Assembly: GCA_944381635.1 (NCBI GenBank)
Contig: CALWLY010000002.1
Location: forward strand, 62,001-126,000
Direction of reading: 5' to 3'
DNA from: an uncultured Lachnospiraceae bacterium
GTDB lineage: Bacteria > Bacillota > Clostridia > Lachnospirales > Lachnospiraceae
DNA: 64,000 bases
How positions within the stretch are numbered: position 1 is the stretch's first letter; every line of letters starts with the position of its first letter. Of the stretch, positions 18,504 through 27,830 are shown in pieces. Both the position numbers and the translations under genes were made by a program. The notes below the pieces were generated by a model that searched no databases, had not been told where the DNA came from, and saw only the letters and a program-made list of their open reading frames with translations.

Positions 18504-19817
18504 ATGAGTGCACAGACAACAGCCATATCTTCCATTTACAAAGATATGGGTATTTCAGAAGAAGTTTACCGTTACGGCGAGAAAATGCTGGAAAAACTGG
18601 ACGCGCGTTTTCGCCGAATTGATGAAACAGCGGAATACAATCAGCTGAAAGTGGTAAAAGCCATGCAGGATAACAAAGTAAGCGAAGCCTGTCTTTTGGG
18701 AACTACCGGTTATGGTTACAATGATATCGGAAGAGATACGCTGGAAGCTGTCTACGCTTCACTTTTTCACGCGGAATCGGCTCTGGTTCGTCCGCAGATC
18801 ACCTGCGGCACCCACGCTCTGGCGCTTGCTCTTATGAGTAATCTTCGTCCCGGCGACGAACTTTTATCGGTAGTAGGCAAACCCTATGATACTTTGGAAG
18901 AAGTAATCGGAATCCGTGATTCCAAAGGTTCCCTGAAAGAGTATGGCATTTCCTATCGCCAGGTGGATCTGCTGGAAGACGGCAGCTTCGATTACGAAGG
19001 AATCCGCCAGGCCATCAATGAACGCACCCGCCTTGTGACCATTCAGCGCTCCAAAGGCTACCAGACAAGACCTACGCTTTCCGTAGAACGAATCCGCCAG
19101 GTGATTGCCTTTGTCAAGGAAATCAAGCCTGAGATCATCTGTATGGTAGATAACTGCTATGGAGAATTTGTGGAGAGAATAGAGCCTACAGATGTAGGGG
19201 CTGATATGTGCGTAGGTTCTCTCATTAAAAATCCCGGCGGCGGACTGGCACCCATAGGCGGTTATATTGTAGGAAAAAAGGAATGTGTGGAAAATGCAGC
19301 TTATCGCTTAACTTCTCCCGGACTTGGCAAAGAGGTGGGAGCTTCTCTGAGCGCTCTTCCTTCTTTCTATCAGGGCCTGTTTCTGGCACCTACCGTCACA
19401 GCAGGGGCATTAAAAGGAGCCATCTTCGCTGCCAACCTGTATGAAAATCTGGGCTTTAAAGTAGTTCCTGACGGCAGTGAGAGCCGTCACGACATTATCC
19501 AGGCTGTGGAATTCGGCACTCCTGAGGGAGTGATCGCTTTCTGTGAAGGAATTCAGGCAGCGGCACCGGTAGACAGTTTTGTAGTTCCGGAACCCTGGGA
19601 TATGCCGGGATACGACAGTCAGGTCATCATGGCTGCCGGCGCTTTCGTATCCGGATCCTCCATTGAGCTGAGTGCAGACGGTCCCATCAAACCGCCTTAC
19701 GCTGTTTATTTCCAGGGTGGACTTACCTGGCAGCATGCAAAATTCGGTATTTTGAAATCTCTTCAGCACTGTATCGACAAAGGAGTGATTCCTGGTATTC
19801 CTGCTCATCTGCTGTAG
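18504..19817 (+). CDS. PLP-dependent methionine gamma-lyase / aluminium-resistance family protein
   Basis: A fold-type I PLP enzyme of 437 residues in the YnbB family, annotated either as aluminium-resistance protein or methionine gamma-lyase family. Recognisable are GTTGYGYNDIGRDTLE, ITCGTHALALAL, MVDNCYGEFVE (cofactor Asp) and GSLIKNPGGGLAPIGGYI with the expected Schiff-base lysine. The true reaction is not established. The ATG at 18504 touches the miaA stop, so it is translated with miaA; the same neighbourhood is common in Firmicutes. Confidence 0.85.
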   Translation: MSAQTTAISSIYKDMGISEEVYRYGEKMLEKLDARFRRIDETAEYNQLKVVKAMQDNKVSEACLLGTTGYGYNDIGRDTLEAVYASLFHAESALVRPQITCGTHALALALMSNLRPGDELLSVVGKPYDTLEEVIGIRDSKGSLKEYGISYRQVDLLEDGSFDYEGIRQAINERTRLVTIQRSKGYQTRPTLSVERIRQVIAFVKEIKPEIICMVDNCYGEFVERIEPTDVGADMCVGSLIKNPGGGLAPIGGYIVGKKECVENAAYRLTSPGLGKEVGASLSALPSFYQGLFLAPTVTAGALKGAIFAANLYENLGFKVVPDGSESRHDIIQAVEFGTPEGVIAFCEGIQAAAPVDSFVVPEPWDMPGYDSQVIMAAGAFVSGSSIELSADGPIKPPYAVYFQGGLTWQHAKFGILKSLQHCIDKGVIPGIPAHLL

Positions 19818-19947
19818 ACAGATGTCGATTGCTGCGAAATTTTTTGATTTTAACTTATATACAGAAAAAAAGAAGTGTGATAAGATGATAGAAGTCAAGA
19901 TTCTGTTATCCGGATAATCCTGGAGAGAGGAAAGAAGGGGACAGAAT

Positions 19948-20646
19948 ATGAATGACAAATCACAAAACACTGTAAGCCATAAGGCTATGATGCCTTATGA
20001 GAAATTTCTGCTGAAAGGTCCGGAAAGCCTGTCAGATGAAGAACTTCTGGCTATTCTTATCCGAACCGGGACAAAGGATGAGGATTCGGTTTCTCTTGGG
20101 CGCCGGGTGCTTTCCCTTTCCAAAGGCAGTGAGTGCGGTATCCTGGGACTGCGCTCTGTTTCCATTTCAGAACTGATGGAAATCAAAGGAATCGGTCAGG
20201 TAAAAGCGGTCAAAATAAAATGCGTCACGGAACTTTCCAGAAGGCTTGTCCAGGCCAGCAGGAGAGAGACTGTCTCTTTCAGAGAACCGGCAAGCGTTGC
20301 CGCTTATTATATGGAACAGCTTCGGCATGAATGCACAGAACAGGTTCTTTTGCTTTTGACCGATAACAAATGCCGCCTGATTCACGAAATGGTGCTGTCC
20401 AAAGGCACCGTGGATACTTCCCTCTTATCACCCCGGGAAGTTTTTCTGCAGGCACTAAAATACCAGGCTGTACATATTCTGCTTCTGCACAATCATCCAA
20501 GCGGAGATGCGTCTCCCAGCAGGCAGGATATTGAAATTACCAAGCGATTGGACGAACTTGGCACATTATTGCAGCTGTCTTTGCTGGATCACATCATAAT
20601 CGGAGACAACTGCTATGTCAGCTTCCGGGAGTCCGGTCTCATATAG
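19948..20646 (+). CDS. radC: RadC/JAB-domain protein
   Basis: A 232-residue member of the RadC family, with an N-terminal helix-hairpin-helix part (MEIKGIGQVKAVKIKC) and a C-terminal JAB/MPN metalloprotease-like domain with HNHPSGDASPSRQD, the JAMM metal motif. Named for DNA repair, but that role has been questioned and the true function is unknown. GGAAAGAAGGGG lies upstream of the ATG. It opens the mre/min block, with mreB starting 15 bases after its stop. Confidence 0.9.
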   Translation: MNDKSQNTVSHKAMMPYEKFLLKGPESLSDEELLAILIRTGTKDEDSVSLGRRVLSLSKGSECGILGLRSVSISELMEIKGIGQVKAVKIKCVTELSRRLVQASRRETVSFREPASVAAYYMEQLRHECTEQVLLLLTDNKCRLIHEMVLSKGTVDTSLLSPREVFLQALKYQAVHILLLHNHPSGDASPSRQDIEITKRLDELGTLLQLSLLDHIIIGDNCYVSFRESGLI

Positions 20647-20661
20647 GAAGGAGAATCACAA

Positions 20662-21672
20662 TTGCCAAACTATGCATATGGTATCGATCTTGGTACCAGT
20701 AATATCAAAATTTACAGCTGCGCTGACGATAATATTCTGATTGAGAAAAATATGATTGCCATCGAAAATAAGAAAAATGTTTTCGCCTACGGCAATTCCG
20801 CTTATGAAATGTATGAAAAAGCGCCGGCTAACATCAAAATTTCTTATCCGCTCTGCAACGGTGTCATTGCCGATATCAATAATATGGAAAAGCTGATCCG
20901 CTTTTTTATATCCGATATGACAAAAGGAAACATCAAACCTGCGGATTACTATATCGCAGTTCCCACCGATATCACAGAAGTGGAAAAACGTGCATTTTAT
21001 GATCTGATAAAAGATGCCAACGTAAAAGCACGCAAGATCATGGTGGTGGAAAAAGCGGTTGCTGACGGTCTTGGATTGGATATCGACGTAAAAAATGCAC
21101 AGGGTGTTCTTGTGGTAAATATCGGTTATGATACTACGGAAGTGTCCATTCTTTCCCTGGGAGGAATTGTTTTAAGCCGTCTGATCAAAACCGGCGGATT
21201 AAAATTTGACGAGGCTATCCGCAGTACGGTCCGCAAAGAATTCAATCTGCTGATCGGACAGAAAACAGCGGAGACCATAAAGAAATCCCTCGGTACTCTG
21301 GAAGAAGAAGGTCACGGGGCTGTAGTATACGGCAGGGATATTGTGACAGGCCTTCCGGTAGAAAGGGAGATTCCGGCAGATTTGATTTACTCCTGCCTGG
21401 AAGAACACTTTAACACGATTATTGACAGCATAAAAGTAATTCTGGAGCGTACTCCTCCGGAACTGGGTGCAGATATTTACCGCAACGGTATTTATCTCAC
21501 AGGCGGAGCGTCCCAGATCAGTCACTTTGCAGGACTTGTTGAAAAAGGAACCGGACTTAAAGTAAATCAGGCGGAGCGCCCCATCGAGAGCGTGGTTCTG
21601 GGATTGGCAAGAATCCTGAAAGAAGACCACTATAAATCCGTTGCATATGCCATTGAAGGGATGGGTAAATGA
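20662..21672 (+). CDS. mreB: rod-shape-determining actin homologue MreB
   Basis: Actin-like ATPase that organises lateral wall synthesis on the inner face of the membrane. At 336 residues it has phosphate loop 1 (YGIDLGTSNIKIYS), the connector with KAVADGLGLD, phosphate loop 2 (VVNIGYDTTEVS) and the adenosine motif (LTGGASQISH). It starts at a TTG (20662) supported by a strong AGGAAGGAG 9 bases upstream, with no nearer ATG. The stop overlaps the mreC start in an ATGA. It is divergent enough that an Mbl or MreBH assignment is also possible. Confidence 0.93.
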   Translation: MPNYAYGIDLGTSNIKIYSCADDNILIEKNMIAIENKKNVFAYGNSAYEMYEKAPANIKISYPLCNGVIADINNMEKLIRFFISDMTKGNIKPADYYIAVPTDITEVEKRAFYDLIKDANVKARKIMVVEKAVADGLGLDIDVKNAQGVLVVNIGYDTTEVSILSLGGIVLSRLIKTGGLKFDEAIRSTVRKEFNLLIGQKTAETIKKSLGTLEEEGHGAVVYGRDIVTGLPVEREIPADLIYSCLEEHFNTIIDSIKVILERTPPELGADIYRNGIYLTGGASQISHFAGLVEKGTGLKVNQAERPIESVVLGLARILKEDHYKSVAYAIEGMGK

Positions 21673-22562
21673 GTCCGGTAATCAAGAAGAAGAAAAAAAA
21701 TATTCAGATATCGCCGAAAACTCTTCTTATCATACTGTCGTTAGTATGTGCGCTCATGATGGGCTTCACATTTCAGACCAGTTGGTTTGACGGACCTTTA
21801 AAGCAGATTGTCGGTGCAGTGGTAGTTCCTTTCCAGAACGGACTTTCTTCTGTGGGCATCTGGATGAACGAAAAGGCCCAGGAACTTTCTGATCTCAGAG
21901 AAGTTCTCGATGAAAATCAGCAGCTGAAGGAACAGATTGACAATCTTACGATTGAAAATTCCAATCTTCAGCAGGAGCGCTACGAACTGAATGCGCTCAG
22001 AGAGTTGTACCAGCTGGATGAAACCTACAAAGATTATGATAAGATCGGAGCCAGAGTTATCTCCAGCGATTCCAATAACTGGTTTTATACTTTTGTCATT
22101 GATAAAGGCAGCAAAGATGGAATTTTAGTGGATGCCAATGTTATGGCCGGAAGCGGGCTGGTAGGAAGAGTCATTGAAACCGGGCCTGATTACGCAGTGG
22201 TACAGTCCATTATTTCTGACAATTTCAATACAAGCTGTACGGTTTTAAGTACGGGCGATAATCTGATCGTCAACGGTGATTTGGAGATGGTAATGCAAAA
22301 CGGAAGCATTCGTTTTGAACAGCTGGCCGATGATGCCGAAGTTGCACCGGGAGATAAGGTTGTCACATCCAATATCAGTGATAAATATCTTCCCGGAATA
22401 CTTGTAGGCTATATCGGATCCATCAACGCCTCTTCCAATAACCTGACCAAAACAGGAACCATTGTTCCGGCTGTGGATTTTGAGCATCTGAGCGAGGTTC
22501 TGGTCATCACGGAGCTAAAACAGCAGATACCGGAGACCGTTCAGGAAAGTGAAGAAGAATAG
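21669..22562 (+). CDS. mreC: rod-shape-determining protein MreC
   Basis: A bitopic protein that links MreB to extracytoplasmic wall enzymes. The 297 residues comprise a basic N-terminus (KKKKKNIQ), one membrane helix (about 17-37), a coiled coil (about 70-115; EVLDENQQLKEQIDNLT) and the beta-barrel MreC domain (GARVISSDSNNWF, DKGSKDGI, NVMAGSGLVGRV). The start overlaps the mreB stop by 4 bases; mreD follows after 11 bases. Confidence 0.95.
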   Translation: MSPVIKKKKKNIQISPKTLLIILSLVCALMMGFTFQTSWFDGPLKQIVGAVVVPFQNGLSSVGIWMNEKAQELSDLREVLDENQQLKEQIDNLTIENSNLQQERYELNALRELYQLDETYKDYDKIGARVISSDSNNWFYTFVIDKGSKDGILVDANVMAGSGLVGRVIETGPDYAVVQSIISDNFNTSCTVLSTGDNLIVNGDLEMVMQNGSIRFEQLADDAEVAPGDKVVTSNISDKYLPGILVGYIGSINASSNNLTKTGTIVPAVDFEHLSEVLVITELKQQIPETVQESEEE

Positions 22563-22573
22563 AGGGATTTTAT

Positions 22574-23083
22574 ATGAAAAAAATCATTGTCACGGCCGTT
22601 CTCCTTCTTATATGCTTTCTGCTGCAATCCAGTGTTTTTCCAGCGATAGCATTAAACGGAATCGTGCCAAATCTTCTTATTATTCTGACGGCATCACTTG
22701 GATTTATGAAGGGAGAGCGTTCCGGTCTGCTGATTGGATTTTTCTGCGGTCTGCTGCTGGATATTTTCGGCGGCGGAGTGATTGGTTTCTATGCTCTAAT
22801 TTATATGTACATAGGATTTATAAACGGAAAATTCCATCAGATTTTTTATCCGGAAGACATCAAACTTCCCCTGCTGCTTATTTTCAGCAGTGATTTGCTG
22901 TATAATTTTATCTGTTACGTATTTTTATTCCTGCTTAGAGGCAGGCTCCAGTTTCTTTTTTATCTGCAGCATGTGATACTGCCGGAAGGAATTTATACCA
23001 TTCTCATTTCCTTCCTGGCCTATCCGTTGTTTCTGCATCTGTATAGAAAACTGGAGGATTCCGATACAAGGAGTGCTGCATAA
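22574..23083 (+). CDS. mreD: rod-shape-determining protein MreD
   Basis: A small integral membrane protein (169 residues, about five hydrophobic helices) of the elongasome, recognised from position between mreC and PBP2 and the MreD pattern LLQSSVFPAIALNGIVPNLL and GFFCGLLLDIFGGG. An AGAGGGA site precedes the ATG. Its TAA is immediately followed by the TTG start of the PBP2 gene. Confidence 0.93.
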   Translation: MKKIIVTAVLLLICFLLQSSVFPAIALNGIVPNLLIILTASLGFMKGERSGLLIGFFCGLLLDIFGGGVIGFYALIYMYIGFINGKFHQIFYPEDIKLPLLLIFSSDLLYNFICYVFLFLLRGRLQFLFYLQHVILPEGIYTILISFLAYPLFLHLYRKLEDSDTRSAA

Positions 23084-25984
23084 TTGCTGAAAAGATTATG
23101 GTATAAATTTCTTAATTTTATTAATTCACGTACCCTCGTCTTATTTCTGGTCTTTGCAGGTGTAGGAGTTGTTCTGATCAATCGCCTGTTCCAGCTGCAG
23201 ATTGTAAACGGCGAGGATTACCTTGAAAATTTTAAATTAAGTATACGAAAAGAAAGAGAACTTCCCAGTACGAGAGGAAACATTTACGATCGAAACGGGA
23301 AGCTTCTTGCTTATAACGAACTTGCCTACAGTGTCACAATTGAGGATATTTACGAATCCGGAAACAGTAACAAAAATAATGAGCTGAACGCGACACTTCT
23401 TCAGGTGATCAAAATTCTTGAAGAAAATGGGGACAGTATCGTCAGTGATTTCAAAATCTATCTGAACAGTGACGGAGAATATGCTTATAATGTTTCCGGC
23501 ACACAGTTAAATCGTTTTATTGCAGATGTCTATGGTGTAAGAAGAACCAATGACCTGAAAGAAGAGCAGAAGACTTCCACGGCCCAGGAACTGATCGATG
23601 TTCTGGCCAGAAGGTACGGGATCGGTCAGAGAACAGATCCGGAAGACAGCGATACTTTTGTGCCGGGAATGGGATATACAAAAGAAGAAGTCCTGCAGCT
23701 TGTCACACTTCGCTATGCCATGGGACTGAACAGTTATCAGAAATACCTTCCCACAACAATAGCCAACGACGTGTCCGAAGAATCCGTGGCAGTGATCCGC
23801 GAAAACCAGGAAAATCTTCCCGGAATCGATATTGCCGAGAACACAGTCAGAAAATACGAAAATGGTCCTTATTTTTCACATATCATCGGATATACCGGAA
23901 CCATTTCTCAGGAAGAGCTGGATACACTCAACAACAATCCGGACTCTGAAGATTATGCATCATCTTCCAATCCTATGGAATATTCTCTGTCCGATACGAT
24001 TGGAAAGCTTGGCATCGAAAAATATATGGATCGTTATCTGCAGGGTGTAAAGGGAAACGAAGTTGTCTACGTAGATAATGTAGGCCGCGAGATTTCAACA
24101 GATTCCCACACGGATCCTATTGCCGGTGACAATGTGTATTTAACCATTGATGCCGACCTCCAGGAAGTAATCTATAATATTCTGGAACAGCGTATTGCCG
24201 GTATCCTTTTGGATAAGATTCGTCCTGTCAAGGAATACGTTGCCGGAGAAAATGCCAGCGCCAGCAACATTATCACCCCTATTTATGATGTATATAATGC
24301 TCTTTTTGCCAACAATGTGATAGATATTCCTTCTCTGGCCGAGGATGACGCCACGGAAACGGAAAAGGCAGTCTATCAGACCTTTTTGTCCAAGCAGGAG
24401 GAAGTACTTGACAGACTGCGTTACGAAATGACATCTTCTGATACAGCCTATCAGGATCTGACGGCAGAATATCAGGAATACGAAAGCTATATCATCAACA
24501 CACTTCTTCCCAATCAGAATATTCTGCAGATTCAGGATACTTCCGATGAGACTTATCTGAAGTGGGCAAGAGAAGAGACCATCAGTATTCAGGAATTTTT
24601 GCGCTATACGATATCTGCCGGCTGGATTGACACTTCCTCTCTGGAAATAGAAGGACAGTATGCGGATTCTGAAGAAGTATACGCAAAGCTGGTGGAATTT
24701 ATTCTGGCAGAACTGGATAATACTCAATTTAATAAAAAGATGTATAAATACATGCTGCTTGATGACCAGATCACACCCAAGCAGGTATGTCAGCTTTTAA
24801 TTGATCAGGAAGTGATCAATATTTCAGATGAACGCATTCAGGCGTTGGAGACGGGAGCGATATCTCCCTATAATTTCATGCTTTCTCTCATCGAGAATCT
24901 GGAGATTACGCCTGCGCAGCTGGCTCTGGATCCTTATTCGGCATCCTGTGTTCTGACAGATGTGAATACAGGAGAAGTTCTGGCTTTAGTAAGTTATCCA
25001 AGTTATGACAACAACAGGCTTGCCAACGGAATTGATGCAGAATACTATGCTCGTGTTTCAAGCGGTGAAGACCTTTCCAGACCTATGTGGAATTATGCTA
25101 CGCAGATGAGAACCGCTCCGGGATCTACCTTTAAGATGGTGTCGGCAACTGCAGCGTATATGGAAGGCGTTGCAAATACTTCCACGATTCATAACTGCAA
25201 CGGCTATTTCGACAAGTTTACGGACCGTGTTTTCCGCTGCTGGATTGCTCCCAGCGGTCATGGAAATATGAATATGCAGAACGCAATCCGCAATTCCTGC
25301 AACGTATACTTTTACAATGTGGGATATGAACTTGGCCTTCAGGGAGATACGTACAATTCACAGTACGGTATTGAACGCCTTGCAAAATATGCAGACATGT
25401 ACGGACTTTCCGAAAAATCCGGTATTGAAATAGAAGAATCAGAACCTCAGGTTTCCGATGAACTTTCTGTTCCGTCAGCAATCGGACAGGGTACTCACAA
25501 CTATACAACTGTGGGACTTGCCCGTTATGTCACATCGGTTGCAAACAGCGGAACGGTATTTCAGTTAAGTCTTCTGGATAAAGTGACAGATTACAATGAT
25601 AATCTCATCGCAGACTATACACCGGAAGTCCGCAACCAGGTAGAACTCCCTGACGAAGTATGGGATGCCATTCATACAGGCATGCGGGGCGTTGTGGAAG
25701 ATAAGGCATATTTTAACGATATGGAAGTCAATGCAGCCGGAAAAACCGGTACTGCACAGGAAGTGACAAACAGGCCGAACCACGCGCTGTTCGTAGGATA
25801 TGCGCCTTATGAAAATCCTGAAATTGCCATTTCTATCCGCATCGCTAACGGTTACAGTTCCGATTATGCTGCTCAGACCGCACAGGAAATTATTAAATAT
25901 TACTACGACAGGGATAAAGAGGAGATACTGACAGAAAAGGCTACCAAGCCCGGAGCAATTTCTGCATCTTCAAGAGCAGACTGA
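23084..25984 (+). CDS. mrdA: penicillin-binding protein 2 (class B transpeptidase), long form
   Basis: The elongation-specific D,D-transpeptidase. One membrane helix (about 18-36) precedes the pedestal domain (RGNIYDRNGKLLAYN) and the transpeptidase domain with STFK (Ser681-Lys684), SCN (738-740) and KTG (887-889). At 966 residues it is far longer than the usual 600-700. The extra length is a block of about 240 acidic, helical residues between the LTIDADLQ strand (about 353) and SCVLTDVNTGEVLALVS (about 622). TTG start at 23084, AAGGAG 10 bases upstream. It forms one unit with mreBCD. Confidence 0.93.
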   Translation: MLKRLWYKFLNFINSRTLVLFLVFAGVGVVLINRLFQLQIVNGEDYLENFKLSIRKERELPSTRGNIYDRNGKLLAYNELAYSVTIEDIYESGNSNKNNELNATLLQVIKILEENGDSIVSDFKIYLNSDGEYAYNVSGTQLNRFIADVYGVRRTNDLKEEQKTSTAQELIDVLARRYGIGQRTDPEDSDTFVPGMGYTKEEVLQLVTLRYAMGLNSYQKYLPTTIANDVSEESVAVIRENQENLPGIDIAENTVRKYENGPYFSHIIGYTGTISQEELDTLNNNPDSEDYASSSNPMEYSLSDTIGKLGIEKYMDRYLQGVKGNEVVYVDNVGREISTDSHTDPIAGDNVYLTIDADLQEVIYNILEQRIAGILLDKIRPVKEYVAGENASASNIITPIYDVYNALFANNVIDIPSLAEDDATETEKAVYQTFLSKQEEVLDRLRYEMTSSDTAYQDLTAEYQEYESYIINTLLPNQNILQIQDTSDETYLKWAREETISIQEFLRYTISAGWIDTSSLEIEGQYADSEEVYAKLVEFILAELDNTQFNKKMYKYMLLDDQITPKQVCQLLIDQEVINISDERIQALETGAISPYNFMLSLIENLEITPAQLALDPYSASCVLTDVNTGEVLALVSYPSYDNNRLANGIDAEYYARVSSGEDLSRPMWNYATQMRTAPGSTFKMVSATAAYMEGVANTSTIHNCNGYFDKFTDRVFRCWIAPSGHGNMNMQNAIRNSCNVYFYNVGYELGLQGDTYNSQYGIERLAKYADMYGLSEKSGIEIEESEPQVSDELSVPSAIGQGTHNYTTVGLARYVTSVANSGTVFQLSLLDKVTDYNDNLIADYTPEVRNQVELPDEVWDAIHTGMRGVVEDKAYFNDMEVNAAGKTGTAQEVTNRPNHALFVGYAPYENPEIAISIRIANGYSSDYAAQTAQEIIKYYYDRDKEEILTEKATKPGAISASSRAD

Positions 25985-26017
25985 TCACCATTCTTTGGAA
26001 GGAAGTGTTATATCGAT

Positions 26018-26692
26018 ATGAAAGGATCTGTTGTCATCAAAAGCTATCCCAACGGGATTGCTCTTTATCTGGATCCCGAACTGGAATTTTCGCTTTTGTG
26101 CCAGGAAGTAGCCCAAAAGTTCCGTCAGTCCGGACGTTTTTTCAAAGACAGCAGCATGGCAGTGTCTTTTGAAGGACGTACTCTTTCAGAAGAGGAAGAA
26201 AGAAAGCTGGCAGATGTCATTTCTGAAAATGCAAGTTTTCATCTTGTCTGCATTGTGGGAAAAGATGAGAAACTGGGAAAATATTTTCAGAAAAGTATCG
26301 CAGACTACGCGGCCATGAAAGAAGAGGGGTTCTGCCCCGGCCAGTTTTTCAGGGGAACTCTGCGTGATAATCAGATTCTGGAAACAGAATCCAGTATTAT
26401 CATATTGGGAGATGTAGAAGCAGGATGCAGCGTTATCTCTGCCGGGGACATTATCGTCCTTGGGGCTTTAAGAGGAAATGCCTATGCAGGCGGTGATGGA
26501 AATTCCAGTCATTTTATAGCAGCGCTTGAAATGGCTCCGGTTAAGCTGAAAATCGGAGATTTCAAATATAAGGCCAAAGAAAAAAAAGGATGGTTCAAAG
26601 GTCGCAAAATACAGCCTGAAATGGCCGTAGTAAAAGACGGGACCATAGTCCTTACATCCGTTACAAAAGAATTACTAAACGGATATTCATAA
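26018..26692 (+). CDS. minC: septum-site-determining protein MinC
   Basis: Inhibitor of FtsZ assembly away from midcell. In 224 residues an N-terminal FtsZ-interacting domain is followed, after about residue 115, by the right-handed beta-helix that binds MinD, recognisable from ILGDVEAGCSVISAGDIIVL and LRGNAYAGG. GGAAG is 8-12 bases ahead of the ATG. It opens the complete minCDE set between PBP2 and rodA, so shape and septum placement share a transcription unit. Confidence 0.94.
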   Translation: MKGSVVIKSYPNGIALYLDPELEFSLLCQEVAQKFRQSGRFFKDSSMAVSFEGRTLSEEEERKLADVISENASFHLVCIVGKDEKLGKYFQKSIADYAAMKEEGFCPGQFFRGTLRDNQILETESSIIILGDVEAGCSVISAGDIIVLGALRGNAYAGGDGNSSHFIAALEMAPVKLKIGDFKYKAKEKKGWFKGRKIQPEMAVVKDGTIVLTSVTKELLNGYS

Positions 26693-26740
26693 TTTGACGT
26701 TTAGGGGACAATATTTCAATCAAGATGGAGGAAATTCAAC

Positions 26741-27532
26741 ATGAGTGAAGTCATTGTCGTTACGTCAGGAAAAGGCGGAGTGGGAAAGACCACCACTTCT
26801 GCAAACGTTGGTACCGGTCTGGCATCCATGGGAAAGAGAGTAGTTTTGATCGATGCCGATATAGGCCTCAGGAACCTGGATGTTGTTATGGGTCTTGAAA
26901 ACCGGATTGTTTATAATCTGGTGGATGTGGTAGAAGGTAACTGCAGAGTAAAACAGGCTTTGATACGTGATAAGCGTTATCCTAGCCTGTATCTGCTTCC
27001 CTCAGCACAGACCCGTGACAAAACAGCCGTAAATGAAAGTCAGATGATCAAAATGATCGACCATCTGAAAGAGCAGTTTGATTTTATTATTCTGGATTGC
27101 CCTGCAGGAATTGAACAGGGATTCAAAAATGCAGTTGCCGGCGCTACGCGGGCACTGGTAGTTACTACCCCGGAAGTGTCTGCCATTCGGGATGCAGACC
27201 GTATTATAGGCCTTCTGGAAGCAAGAGATTTCTCACAGATTGATCTGGTTGTCAATCGATTGCGTCCGGATATGGTTAAAAAGGGGAAAATGATGAGTGT
27301 AGATGATGTGGTGGACATCCTTTCACTGCCTCTGATAGGGGTTGTCCCGGATGATGAAAACGTGGTGATCGCCACGAATCAAGGGGAACCTCTTGTGGGA
27401 AATCATACTCTGGCAGGCCGGGCTTACCAGAATATCTGCCTTCGAATATTAGGAGAAGAAGTTCCATATCTTAACCTGAACCAGTCCATTTCATTCTGGA
27501 CAAGATTGACGGAAATTCTTCATAAAAATTAG
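26741..27532 (+). CDS. minD: septum-site-determining ATPase MinD
   Basis: Membrane-cycling ParA-type ATPase that recruits MinC and responds to MinE. The 263 residues hold the deviant Walker A (GKGGVGKTTTSAN), VLIDADIGLRNLD, ILDCPAGIEQGF and the C-terminal amphipathic membrane-targeting helix (FWTRLTEILHKN). ATGGAGG is 7 bases upstream of the ATG. minE starts 15 bases after the stop. Confidence 0.97.
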   Translation: MSEVIVVTSGKGGVGKTTTSANVGTGLASMGKRVVLIDADIGLRNLDVVMGLENRIVYNLVDVVEGNCRVKQALIRDKRYPSLYLLPSAQTRDKTAVNESQMIKMIDHLKEQFDFIILDCPAGIEQGFKNAVAGATRALVVTTPEVSAIRDADRIIGLLEARDFSQIDLVVNRLRPDMVKKGKMMSVDDVVDILSLPLIGVVPDDENVVIATNQGEPLVGNHTLAGRAYQNICLRILGEEVPYLNLNQSISFWTRLTEILHKN

Positions 27533-27547
27533 AAGGGAGAGGATCGT

Positions 27548-27817
27548 ATGAAATTACTGCATTTATTTAAACGTAAAAGTTCCGGAGAAATTGCAAGAGA
27601 CAGGCTGAAAATTCTGTTAATTTCCGACAGAGTCAGCTGTTCTCCGGAAATGCTGGAAATGATCAAGCAGGATGTTGCAAAAGTCATTTCAAAATATATG
27701 AAAATTGACACTGACAGTATGGAAATACAAATCAGTAAGTCTACAGGCAGAGGACGGGGAAATAAAAACCCTTCTCTTTATGCCAATATTCCAATTCTGG
27801 ACTTACACAAGATATAG
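27548..27817 (+). CDS. minE: cell division topological specificity factor MinE
   Basis: Stimulates MinD ATPase and confines MinCD to the poles. The 89 residues show the N-terminal membrane-binding helix (MKLLHLFKRK), the anti-MinCD segment (ARDRLKILLISDR) and the dimerisation part with MIKQDVAKVISKYMKID. Its presence together with MinCD implies an oscillating Min system of the Clostridium type instead of DivIVA-only control. Confidence 0.95.
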   Translation: MKLLHLFKRKSSGEIARDRLKILLISDRVSCSPEMLEMIKQDVAKVISKYMKIDTDSMEIQISKSTGRGRGNKNPSLYANIPILDLHKI

Positions 27818-27830
27818 GACGTGAAAAAGA

